Source: Acropora yongei (taxonomy: Eukaryota; Cnidaria; Anthozoa; Scleractinia; Acroporidae). Taken from it: a DNA stretch of 17,500 nt. The notes under the pieces are model-generated. The model was not told where the DNA came from. It saw nothing but the letters and a program-made list of their open reading frames with translations, and searched no databases. A program made the translations under genes and the position numbers. The stretch spans positions 776,108-793,607 of the forward strand of contig BLFN01000798.1 of assembly GCA_014634225.1 (NCBI GenBank), in the 5' to 3' direction. Shown in pieces: positions 1 through 9,415 of the stretch. Positions within the stretch are counted from its first letter, which is position 1. The number at the start of each line of letters is the position of its first letter.

Positions 1-2131
1 AAAAAATGTTATCGATTGTTTCTCAATATTTTTAGTTAATTGTGCTAGTATTTCCTTGCGTCTCACACAATAATTCTTTTTAATCCAAGTTTGTTTTGCC
101 GCTGTACCACAGACTCTTGTCAAGTAAACCTTGACCAAAGAAGCCCGTCATAATAACTCTAAAATTTTGAAAGTTTACTCTAAAACAGCAAAGTGTTCCG
201 GCGGTGGAGAAGATAATCTTTCAAAGAGGGTCAGTTTTATAATGACTGGTGTGATTTGAGTTTCACCGGCTCAGTGCCAATATCACGCATCTCTTTCAAA
301 CATAGCTAGCCGAACGTAAAGCTTATCTCCGACTTAATTTGCAGTTACTAATCTCCCCGATAAACAATATAAAAAACTGTGCAAGGAGAAGGAAATAGAT
401 TGAATTTCATCCTTATTTTGTAGTTTTACCTTCTAAAACTCAGATCTATGGTCTGAGGTGATGTTGTAATGATTTCAAAGATTGCACTCTACAAGCTGAG
501 AGCTTCAAAGGTCAAGAGGTTGCTTCTCTCTGCTTAATTACTAACAAATGATAACAACCGTTTGAGAAGTAATTTTACTAAAATGCCAATCCTACAAATT
601 GGACGTTATTGTCTCATTGCATGTTGGCTATGTAATTTTTCAGTATTATTTTCCTAATTCCTCAAAAGCGGTTTCATGTTCATTTACTTGCTTAACAGTC
701 TAGTTAATTCCGTTTGTACCGATAATGTAGCCTAAGCGTTTCTCTAAAGACCAAGGAATATGAAATGGCGTTGTTTCATTTCCTATTGACATAAAAGGTA
801 ATTTGAACTTTTACAAACTTTGCGGCTTCTATCTATGCTTAACTATCTTTGACCTTCTTCTTGATTAGCTGACCTAAGATGACGGATTTAAGGTCTATAC
901 TTGTGAGAGAGATCAGAATTGCGGTTTTAGACTGAAAAACGCCTGTTCTTTCGCATTCAGTGAAAAGCTGTGACACCTCGTACCGCCCTCAGTTAAGCAA
1001 TTATGAAAAGTGCTTGTTTAAAACAATTCAATCTTCTGATCAAATTTGCAGCTAAAGAATCAAGTTTGCATCGAATGAATCAAGTTTTTACAAATGCTTG
1101 TGAGCTCCGTCGTACACGGTATTTTTTTTTGGGCTGGCATTCAAAATAAGCTTGTTTGTCATTAGAAGGTACAATTGAGTTTGCCATTGTGAGAATGAAT
1201 GATTGCTGCGTCATCATGCCACAAATCATCCTCAGCGGAGAGACTATATGTTAACATTAACCAATCTTTTTTTTTTAAATTGAGAAGGTACAGAACAGAG
1301 AATGAAGCGCATTAATTGCCTGAAACAAAGAAGCGGTACCTAACGACGTTTTATCAGAGCGTTGAAACTTTATGCACCCTAGACCTTGGCTTGAAGATCG
1401 CTTTTGATAAAGCACTAGTTTTCAGGTAGCTCCCCCAAGGCCATCGTGAGAATGGAGGGACGCTCTGTCTCAAGGCTAATGTGTAATTGACACAGTAAAT
1501 TAAAGTTACCAATTTTAGGGCTTAGGGGTTTTTGACATTCGGTTCACTGACTACCCACACGTGCGTGGCTGTTTGTGTAGAGCTAAACCATAATCCTTCC
1601 CCTTAGGCAAATTTGTCATTGTCTTGGTTTTCCCGAATATTCACTTTCCCCGCTGGAGCAACGATCGCTAATTTTGAATTATTGTTAACAAGTAGTACTA
1701 ATTAGAGATAAGAAAAGTGCGTTCGATGTGTTTTGTTGCTTTATAACTGCTATTTGCGTGTTTTTTTTTGGGGGGGGGCTGACTACCTACTACAGATATG
1801 GTCGTAACCTCGTACTTTTTAAATTCACAACAAACAAAGCAGCTTGAAAACACCTAGCATCCGCGACTAATACGCGAGAGCCATCGTAAACCCGCGGGAA
1901 CGAAGAACGACGTAAATAGTGTGTGTTCTGTCGAACGCAAAAATTGCCTTTTAAGATCATGTTCATACCAGATACCAGTAGTTTTTGTTCATGAATTTAC
2001 GACGTTTTTCTTGATAAGTAATGACATTTCTTGCGGCTAGCCGAGTTCCTTTCAACATTGAACCAAATATACAGTTCCTCCTTACTTGTCACCACAAATG
2101 ACAACCTTTGATTTTTTCCTTAAACACAAGT
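1..2131. other. Non-coding stretch downstream of gene A
   Basis: This AT-rich stretch contains no long open frame, recognisable domain or tRNA-like B box. Small details seen are a directly repeated GAATCAAGTTT (about 1057 and 1077), a T9-GGG run (1122-1133), a T9-G9 run (1761-1778) and one CACGTG site (1558-1563). Nothing here supports a gene. Confidence 0.6.
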
Positions 2132-2137
2132 TTTATT
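2132..2137 (-). promoter_or_regulatory. Candidate polyadenylation signal of gene A
   Basis: On the minus strand this reads AATAAA, about 290 nt beyond the stop codon of gene A. That spacing suits a short 3' UTR. No cleavage site or transcript evidence is available, and AATAAA is common in AT-rich DNA. Confidence 0.4.
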
Positions 2138-2427
2138 TTACAAAGGAAAGAAGCGCATGTAATCAATAACATATATTGGTTAATAATACCTCACAAATAG
2201 ATATCCTTTACCATTCCATTGCCTGAGGTCGTTGGCAAAAACGGCATTTACCATCATCATTAATCAAAATGGAATTTTAAAAGCAGACACACCTCTCGAT
2301 TTGTACCAAGATGTTTTTATCTTTCTTTAGGACCGACCCTATATACTGAAAAAGTTATCTCTTCCACTATTCTGACCCAAGCAAAGATGAAAATGACGAT
2401 TTCATCACGTGCCTTGGATATTAAACA

Positions 2428-3167
2428 TCACTTGAAAAAAGTATTCAAGTGGAAATCAATATCTTTATCCAAAAACATAGAACTATCATCCTTTGAACAT
2501 TCGTCAGAATCTGCACATAAAGAAAAATGCAGTTAATTGAAAAGTATCCAAAAGAATCCGATTCATCAAAAAAGAAGAATGAATACGCAATATAGTTGAT
2601 AAAATACTTACTTGTAACAAGAAACAATGCCGCGGCGTCGAGATCTATCCCAGACACTGAAGGACAGGCATTCCAGTCAAAAATGTTGGCAACTGAAGAT
2701 AAAGATATATATATACTTAAACTAGAAATCAAAATTCGCTTTAGTTTATTTCTCTGAATGCAAACTATGATACCAAAAATACAGTGCAATTTAAGGAAAT
2801 GATCCTGACCTGTCATATCTGTAAAACCATCGGCGTCCAGACATGCGGAGGCCTCTTGTGTATTGACCACGGCAGCTTTGGGTGCGTTTTTGTCATCAGT
2901 GGGATTTTTGCTGTTCTGCAGCAATTCAGTGAGAAATTCGATGTACGTCGCAGCCATCCATATAACTTCAGTCTTAGACGGCCGCTTTTCACATGGTAAT
3001 AGTGGAATAAGCTCACGCAAATTTTCAATGTATGAGTTCAAGGCGTGAACTCTCCTTCTTTCGCGCGCGTTTGCCATTTTACGTCGCTTGCTCACACCTG
3101 ACAAACGAGGTGAGCGGCGTTTGGTCTTTTTTCGTGCCGATGGGTTTTTCTCTTTTTCCTGGGCCAT
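2428..3167 (-). CDS. Gene A: group A bHLH transcription factor, three exons
   Basis: This gene encodes a predicted 173-aa nuclear DNA-binding protein. Exons read 3167-2810, 2692-2612 and 2510-2428; both introns (117 and 101 nt) are GT-AG and phase 1. Residues about 12-30 form a Lys/Arg-rich motif (RKKTKRR, then RLSGVSKRRK). The basic region follows, with NARER at 33-37 and the E-box-contacting glutamate at E36. Helix 1 spans about 41-56, the loop contains RPSK, and helix 2 spans about 67-84. V40 sits where group B bHLHs carry arginine, which fits group A. The tail ends in acidic/hydrophobic sequence (DKDIDFHLNTFFK). W70 is odd, because the paralogs have arginine there. An upstream in-frame ATG at 3221 would add 18 residues and is preceded by an in-frame stop; 3167 is preferred because it has G at -3 and +4 and matches the paralogs' N-terminal length. 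Over 63 positions it matches gene C at about 41. The KPSK-like loop recalls FIGLA, but I cannot assign a family. Confidence 0.87.
2612..2692 (-). other. Gene A exon 2, possible cassette exon
   Basis: This 81-nt exon is flanked on the minus strand by acceptor TTATCTTCAG and donor GTAAGT, a perfect consensus. It adds 27 codons and is phase 1 at both ends, so it can be included or skipped without shifting frame. It encodes a hydrophobic, aspartate-containing segment (FDWNACPSVSGIDLDAAALF). Genes B and C have no equivalent exon. Skipping it would rebuild a junction aspartate codon (G|AT), like the G|AC junction in both paralogs. Confidence 0.7.
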
Positions 3168-4596
3168 GACTTTACCTGTGTTTTTGTGGTTGATCAAGAA
3201 ATGCCGGCTACCCTTGAGCATTGTTGAGTATTACGAAGAAACAAATCCATCTAACAGGGCTCCTGTACTATAAACAAACTCCTCCCATTCGTCTTATTAA
3301 TATCGAGCCCTGATCCAATTACAGAGCGGGCACATTGCGAGAGAAAATGTGATAGTTTTAATGACAGAAATACGAACTCTCGAAAGAGCTATTACAAGCG
3401 ACTTGCGAGGGTCAACAAGGTCGTTGACTGGCCGAATTTTGGTCGTTTTTGGTTTTACGAAAAAACATTGGGGTAGAGACGTTTTCTGATACGTTTCTAC
3501 ATGAATCAATAATGCTTTTATGAACGGTAAAAAAGAGGTTTAATTTTGAAATAACAATGCTCTTCTTTGGAAACTGGATTTTAAATCAAATTAGAATTTT
3601 CTCTAACAAAAGAATTCACAAAACCCTAACTAACCTACCCGGAAGGAGGCAACCAAATGACTGTGAACGGAAGAAGCATGAGTCACATTCCACATCATTC
3701 GTTCCCTGATTCTCGCGGAAATGCCGCATGCAAACAAACTGCTCATGAGTTGTCGCACTTCCTCGTCATCATTCAGTAATAATCATGTGCTTGGTGTAAA
3801 AACATTGAAATTTCAGTAAAGGGCTGAAAAACGTGATATTTATTTTTAATTTAACTTCTTTTTCCAGTATCAGGTGAATTGCTTCATAACATTTGTTTCA
3901 CCATTACTTTTGCTTAACTTGTAGGCCCAAGTTTTATAAAGAAAAAAAAAAACTAAAAAAGGATTACCAGAATTATGCAAGTAATTCTCCAGATCCAAGA
4001 GGCGAATACTTCAGCTATTTTCGGAAATATTTCAGTAAGTCGATTCTTCTTTTTACATTTTAAAGTATGCATCAAGTAACCTGACAAATTTAAAACAGCT
4101 GATCCAAACTCAACTCGATGGCGAGGACGTTAATTGCTCAATAAGAAAGTAATTGATCTTCAGGAAAAACATCATTGAACTCTCAGGAAATTGTTAAAAG
4201 AGACTTTCAAACGAGAATTCGAGCAAGCAGCCCTTAAGATCAGAAACATTGCTCAAGACAATCCTTAAGGAATTAAGCGATCATAGCACATTGCTTCATG
4301 TTTATCAAAAATGATTGCTGGGATGCTTCGTTTCGCCTCAAGAAATAAGCAGGCAAAGAGAACCCAAACCATGAGCGACCCATTTCGTCTGAGAGAGACT
4401 TATTAAAAAGTTGCACATCTTTTTCAAAATTAATTCTTTTTAACCGGCCCTGACACCTCCGGAAGCAAACGATACCTTTGGAAAGCGATGCCAAAGACTT
4501 AATTTATAATATTGTTGACAGACAATGCAGATATCGAACTCTGTTTTGTCATCCATAATCACCCTCTGCTACTATTGTCAAGATGCCTTAGAGGTG
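3168..4596. other. Intergenic: upstream side of gene A
   Basis: This is the first part of the divergent A-B intergenic region, and presumably holds gene A's promoter and 5' UTR. No clear TATA box is visible at a useful distance on the minus strand. Single E-box matches occur (CAGGTG 3871-3876, CAGCTG 4096-4101) at about the density expected by chance. An A-rich run lies at 3942-3952. The minus-strand open frame 3297-3509 shows no domain I recognise. Confidence 0.5.
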
Positions 4597-4614
4597 TTAG
4601 GGTTAGGGTTAGGG
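4597..4614 (+). repeat. Short interstitial TTAGGG telomere-type array
   Basis: Three exact TTAGGG units stand in tandem, followed by a partial TT. TTAGGG is the ancestral animal telomere repeat and is used by cnidarians. Three units flanked by ordinary sequence indicate an interstitial array, not a chromosome end. Confidence 0.75.
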
Positions 4615-4788
4615 TTTTGCTTCCATAGAATGAACTGTAAGTGAAAGGAGTGTCTCAAACGCTCAGAAAATTATGATAGTGCCACTGAGATTATGCCTCA
4701 GGCATTCGTGAAAAACGACTTCCCTACACCCGTGCCAAAGCTGTTAATCAACGCCTATATATTGTATGATCATGGGAAGTCATAGCTT
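4615..4788. other. Intergenic between TTAGGG array and C-rich tract
   Basis: No gene, repeat or RNA signature is visible in this short AT-rich stretch. Confidence 0.5.
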
Positions 4789-4815
4789 CCCCCGCCCCGC
4801 CCAGCCCCCGTCCCC
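4789..4815 (-). other. Predicted G-quadruplex motif on the minus strand
   Basis: The plus strand carries five C-runs of lengths 5, 4, 3, 5 and 4, separated by one or two bases. The minus strand therefore has five G-runs with very short loops, which satisfies the usual four-run G-quadruplex rule with one run spare. It lies about 1.6 kb upstream of gene A's start on the same strand as gene A. Any regulatory role is inference. Confidence 0.65.
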
Positions 4816-7091
4816 TCAAAACAGTTCTAAATTAGTGATCAACAGAGAATGAGTTGACCGCGGGTCAATTCTAAAAAAAAACAGCTTTATGGTGGTTTAC
4901 CTAATAGCAACATAATAGCAACATAATTCACACTGTTTGTGGAGCGTAGATGACACAAATTCATTTCTAATTCAGTGTTTACTGTACGCTGAATTTTTTC
5001 CCATCCATAACCAACTAAAGGTAGTTTCGGGCGTAAATATTTCATCGTTTTCCAAACGAATTCAGAATTCGCCGCCTCTTATTTACATATTGCCTTCTTC
5101 TCCTTAGAGTGATGTCAAGAAAATAATGGACTTTGTTCATATGCACCTGTAGATATCTTTTGTAAGTGCTGTCAAATTGAAATGCATTGTTCACTGGAGT
5201 TGAAGTTGCCATTTGTGCCCTCAAGCCGCAAAGTACCCAGCAGAGTGTTAATGCACTTGAATATTGCTAGCTATTATTCAATAATGTACAAGTCAAAACA
5301 TGTTTCGCAATCGTTCAACAATCCTCACAGTTTTCACCATAACAGATTGTTATTGCGGATATCGGGTGTCAGACCTGCGAAACCCTTCTTTAATTATTTG
5401 TGGCATTTCTTTTGATTTGTGGGGAACATATTTTCTTCGTGATCTGTAGCGACGAAAGAGGTAATCATGGCACAGAAAAATATGCACTATCCATAACCAA
5501 GGCGATCATCGCATTTGCAAAGGACGGGTCTTCAGTGAATGGTTTACTAATTTGTGTGTGTTGTTACAGGGTTTAATGGTTGATGATAACACGGCAAAAT
5601 AATGAGACGAACGTGTTGCCATGCACTGAACGTAGTCTTATTCTGAATGCCTTTCGGCAATTAACCTATTGAAAGATACCAATTCATGAACTAACTAGTA
5701 ATGAGAAATTGATCATTTTTTATAACCTTAATCCAAAACAAACTATACCGTTCTGATGATGGGAAAGCGGAACGACCCCCCGATTGACAGTTCTATCGAC
5801 TCATTTTTGCCTCTCAGAAAAACGAAAGGTTGAAGGTATATACAAGGAGTAAACATAAAACTGCATGCCTTTTTTTTGTGTTTACTTTTTCGCACTCATC
5901 AGGTGTTCATACACCGCCTCTCCGCTTTAAGTAGGCCCAGTATTTCATCCACATCAGACTCTGAACGACTCTCAATTTGACAATATTTTTATGACGTCAG
6001 AAGGAAATAAGACGACATGGTATCGAAGCCGTCGTTTCTTTTCGTTGCAGGTATCCATGGTATCCCAGGTTAACTGGTGGAACTTTCATGGCAAATTGTC
6101 TTAGTACAACGCTGGCTCGGGCCAATGTTTTGAGGTGCACTACTCTTTCCACTGAGCTTCTTGTATGCTCAAATGCCGTTTGACAATACAAGGAAAGAGT
6201 TTCAGCATTTGAAAGATCGAGTAAGAAAGCGATAAGTTTAACAACAATAACGCTCTCCTTCAGTTTTGTTTTCAAGTACCAACCATGCAGTTACATTTGT
6301 GGCTCACAATTAAAAGTGCTTCGCGTAAGCGTCTCGTTTCGTATTGGCTGCGAAAACCACAACCCTGAACTAACGCCATCCTGAAAGGCCTCATACATAC
6401 TCGATTCAAACAACAAAGAAGTTGTCGGCAAAAGTTAGCCACACGTATTTGGAGTTTCGCAAAACCGATAAAGGATGCAGTGTTCATGCGCGTATAGAAT
6501 GGTCTCGATCCAAGAGCATGTAACGGTAGTGTTTGCATACAATTCTTTTGCTGCTGGATATCTTTTATTCCATATCCATTTTAACTTGAAACTGTGTGGT
6601 CCTGAAGAATCCGCAAAAGACAGAAGTGCTTCCGTTTTATCTTTTCCGCTGGCTGACCAGTGATAAGAGGATAATTTTACATCATTCTGAGCTAACCCTA
6701 CAAATAAATAGTTGTTATTGTTGCTGTTCTTAATGTTAGTACAAACGAGAGATCACAAACATTCTTCAAATTATTGAGCCAGCAAAAAGACGTTGATGGA
6801 TATTTTCATTGTTTTACTTTCATAACTCCAGCGATAAAAGTTCTCTGACTGCAGCAATTCTCGGAGGTATGTTTACTTTCTTTAGACAACTGAAGGCAAA
6901 TAGATGTTATCATGGATCACACTTCTTAAAAACAGCACGTTTTAGCCTGGGTGGTGAGGCTATTGACTGGTTTGTTTCTTGATCTTAGCATCGGCAAATT
7001 GGCACCATTTGTGACGTATGTGACAGGACAGATAATGGCCCACATTCCCATCGATAGTGATCGATCTCGTACGACTGTTTAATTCCAATAA
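4816..7091. other. Intergenic: remainder of the A-B divergent region
   Basis: No supported gene lies here. Minor signals are a tandem AATAGCAACAT (about 4904-4926), a full CRE palindrome TGACGTCA (5992-5999) and an ATCGAT-AGTG-ATCGAT inverted repeat (7050-7065), about 90 nt upstream of gene B. Two adjoining minus-strand open frames (5997-6275 and 6272-6538) cover 540 nt, but their residues match no family I recognise. Confidence 0.5.
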
Positions 7092-7115
7092 GCTTCCTTC
7101 AATATTAAAGGAAGC
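7092..7115 (+). promoter_or_regulatory. Inverted repeat just upstream of gene B
   Basis: Perfect 8-nt arms, GCTTCCTT and AAGGAAGC, flank an 8-nt AT-rich centre containing the palindrome AATATT. It ends 37 nt before the gene B ATG. It could be a dimeric protein-binding site in the promoter, or a hairpin in the 5' leader if transcription starts upstream. The sequence alone does not separate these. Confidence 0.45.
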
Positions 7116-7152
7116 AGAAAACCAATTTTAAGTTCACGGAGACAAACGTATT

Positions 7153-7853
7153 ATGGAAAACAAAGTTGCAATTGACGCCTTAACTCAACCACAGCAGAAA
7201 AAGAAAACCAAACGGCGAGGAAGACGACTGACTGGTCTGAGCAAACAACGAAGGATAGCAAATACACGGGAACGAAACCGAGTTCACGTCATAAACGATT
7301 GTATAGACCGCCTTCGAGACCTCATTCCATTGTTTCCTAACGAACGAAAACCGTCAAAGACCGACACTATAAGGCTAGCAGCACTGTATATTTCGCATTT
7401 AACAGATTTGTTGGCCGTTGAAAACACTGACCACCCAAAGCTTATTCTAGCTACGGCAGGGGGAAGTGGTCTGGAGGATGAGATATCTGTGTCTTCTCTT
7501 ATGGAGTTTGATCCCTTTGACATGGAAAATGGAGGTAACCAGCGATTTTTTTTCTGTTTATTCAATTTGTTTTTTTTGTTTCTTTTTCTTTCTTTTTTTC
7601 AATTAAGTCTGAAAAAAGGGGAACTCAATTCTAGGAAGAAATTACCCCGAAGCTTGGACGATTTCGTACGCGTTTTGAAACACTATACGTTTGTTTAAGA
7701 GATGTCTTACCTTCTAAACTCGAACAGCAATTTAACAGGAAAAGATAAACATTTTTGATGAGGAGATAACACTGTGTTACTACTTTGCCTTGTTTTCCTA
7801 TAGACATGACAGCTTTCTTTTGGAAAGAAGAGGACCTCTCAGCGGTATTCTAG
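7153..7853 (+). CDS. Gene B: group A bHLH transcription factor, two exons
   Basis: This gene encodes a predicted 143-aa nuclear DNA-binding protein. Exon 1 is 7153-7534 and exon 2 is 7804-7853, joined over a 269-nt GT-AG phase-1 intron (donor GGAG|GTAACC, acceptor TTTTCCTATAG). Residues 16-34 carry the basic motif (KKKTKRRGRRLTGLSKQRR). The basic region has NTRER at 37-41, with E40 as the expected E-box contact and V44 as in group A. Helix 1 spans about 45-60, the loop has KPSK, and helix 2 is about 71-88 (DTIRLAALYISHLTDLL). The C-terminal part is acidic (EDE, then MEFDPFDME) and exon 2 adds DMTAFFWKEEDLSAVF. The start is well supported: an in-frame TAA lies upstream, and the ATG has A at -3 and G at +4. 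Gene B matches gene C at about 46 of 63 positions across the conserved block. The intron is T-rich and its first part is open, so intron retention would give a different tail. Confidence 0.88.
7535..7803 (+). other. Gene B intron
   Basis: This is a GT-AG phase-1 intron, 269 nt long, with long T-runs in its first third. Reading through from exon 1 stays open to a TAA at 7696-7698, which would give 54 intron-encoded residues in place of the normal 16-residue tail. Confidence 0.75.
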
Positions 7854-8737
7854 ATCCAAGACTCTGATCTGACAGAGAAGGACGGAAAAAACTTCCCAGA
7901 AATGGAAAGAACTGGTTATTCTACATGTAATTGCAAGAATCGGGAAAGAAAACTGCATTCACGTAACCTCCTGGAGATATGATACAATGTTATCTTCTTC
8001 TTCCTTCATTTAGAACATGTCAATTTTACATTTTTGATAAAAAAAGGTTTCTTCTCATTTCCGCTAAGATTTTGCCCAATTTTCTTTTTACATATGAAAC
8101 TTCAGTTCATTACTAGTGCAAAGCACTTGACTGTTTAACCTGTTTAACCAGATCGCGATACTCATCTAACACACATAGTTTTCAAAAGAAAACACAAACG
8201 CTCTTCACGGCGTCAGAAGATAATTATTAAACTTCCTTATAACGTCAACTTCACAGTGCTGTCTTGCTAAGCAAATATTGCGGTCTTTAAATGCTAAACT
8301 TTCTTTGCTCTTTTGTCAATAAACGCCCCAAGCATAAAATGGAGATAAATGTAATCTCTGCCAAGCAGCCAAATAAGGCGGTTCCCCTCTATTGTTTTCC
8401 CGAAGCGAATCCAAAGAAATTATCCATCATCATGCTTCAACTTACGTGCGACAAACTCTTAAATATACTTCCATGGTATTGTGGAGGCCACTCCACTCTA
8501 GTTATGAAACTGAGGCTGGCAATGCTTTGGAGAATGGAGGGTTTAGTCTCTAATGAAAATATGGTGCTTGGCCGCTGGTAAATGTGCCATATCAAACAAG
8601 TCGATATAGGTTAAATTACCACCTTAAGACAACCAGGCTGACGTTTCGCGCGCAAAAACCATTTACCGGAGCGAAGAGGAGTTGTGGGCGGAGTCTGGTT
8701 TAGATAGAGAGCAGCGGAGACACGACAGTGTGGAAGC
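7854..8737. other. Intergenic downstream of gene B
   Basis: This should include gene B's 3' UTR. The nearest convincing AATAAA is at 8318-8323, about 465 nt after the stop. TGTTTAACC is directly repeated at 8132-8149. An open frame at 8291-8581 has no recognisable domain. From about 8640 the base composition becomes GC-richer and includes a GGGCGG box at about 8688. Confidence 0.45.
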
Positions 8738-8902
8738 ATGAATAAATTAGTCGAGCGAGAAACGTTCATTGATTCCGTAAGGAATGAGGGTGCCGAGTTG
8801 GAAAATACGATACTGAAATTTTGCTCAACATATGTTTCTACGGCTTCCTTTGTTTCGTCAGTTGATGTCGGGAAAAACCATAAGTTGTTTGGCAAACAAT
8901 AG
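8738..8902 (+). CDS. Possible small ORF or first exon, unrecognised
   Basis: An ATG at 8738 opens 54 codons to a TAG at 8900-8902. The product begins MNKLVERETFIDSVRNEGAE, a plausible amphipathic, charged start unlike most chance frames here. It is preceded by a GC-richer stretch with a GGGCGG box, which could be a promoter and leader. No strong GT splice donor is visible before the stop, and no family is recognised. Two other frames overlap it (plus 8832-9209; minus 8611-8895 and 8838-9026), which weakens the case. It could equally be a relic or a chance ORF. Confidence 0.2.
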   Translation: MNKLVERETFIDSVRNEGAELENTILKFCSTYVSTASFVSSVDVGKNHKLFGKQ

Positions 8903-9351
8903 GAGAAAGTTTCCCAGTCCTATCTGTGCTTTTCAATTGACTGGCAGTGTCACAAAAGCTGTGAATTTTAAACAAAAGTTTCAAGTTTTGACCTGGGCGC
9001 AGGGCTATTCTGCAATCTTCCGTCACCGAAATTTGTTCCCAGTTAAGCTTACCTTTCTTCCTTTAAGAAGGGTAATGAACAATATAGTCAGAATTAGCAG
9101 TGACACCATGTCATTTTACCTGCGGAGAGTCTTTTTCTTCACTAGCTATATCGAGTTCAGCATTCCTTTGAGGCCAATTCTAACGCACGTTCCTAAATCT
9201 GATACCTAGATGGTTTTTTTTACTTCTGAATGAGAAAATATTTATGTCTCTGCTATTGACTCCAACACGAACTTAACTTCAGCGCCCAAAAAGATTATGT
9301 CGTTGCCGGTTCACGGCACTTTGATGTGTGCAATATAGTAGCATTTCACTT
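8903..9351. other. Intergenic, nothing convincing
   Basis: An open plus-strand frame continues to 9209, but its residues show no domain, signal peptide or splice structure I can support. No RNA or repeat is seen. Confidence 0.45.
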
Positions 9352-9415
9352 CCCCTCCCCCACCCCTACAGCGTGCAAAAGTATATACGGGCCTCCGTAT
9401 GGGGTAGGGGGCACG
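9352..9415. repeat. GC-rich imperfect inverted repeat (hairpin)
   Basis: A C-rich block at 9352-9367 faces a G-rich block, GGGGTAGGGGG, at 9401-9411. Inside them lies a perfect stem ATACGG / CCGTAT (9385-9390 and 9395-9400) with loop GCCT. A second possible pairing is CGTGC with GCACG (9372-9376 and 9411-9415). This is an unusual GC island in AT-rich surroundings. Its function is unknown. Confidence 0.5.

Noticed and set aside
1558..2411. CACGTG E-boxes at 1558-1563 and 2406-2411 as autoregulatory bHLH sites
   Set aside because: CACGTG is preferred by group B bHLHs, while these genes are group A. CANNTG sites of all kinds occur throughout at chance density.
3160..3180. CAG|GTAAAG splice-donor-like site upstream of gene A's ATG
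   Set aside because: Using it would remove the preferred start codon, and no partner acceptor upstream of the bHLH region is apparent.
3297..3509. Minus-strand 70-codon open frame upstream of gene A
   Set aside because: It ends in a CPLC-like string but has no recognisable domain, splice context or second exon. It is likely a chance frame.
5992..5999. Full cAMP-response element palindrome TGACGTCA
   Set aside because: An eight-base match is expected roughly once per 65 kb, so one in this window is unremarkable without conservation or spacing evidence.
7284..7565. Minus-strand open frame antisense to gene B
   Set aside because: It is the antisense shadow of gene B's conserved bHLH exon.
8832..9209. 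Plus-strand 125-codon frame as a protein gene
   Set aside because: Low-complexity hydrophobic/basic composition, no domain, and overlapping open frames on both strands make it a weak candidate.
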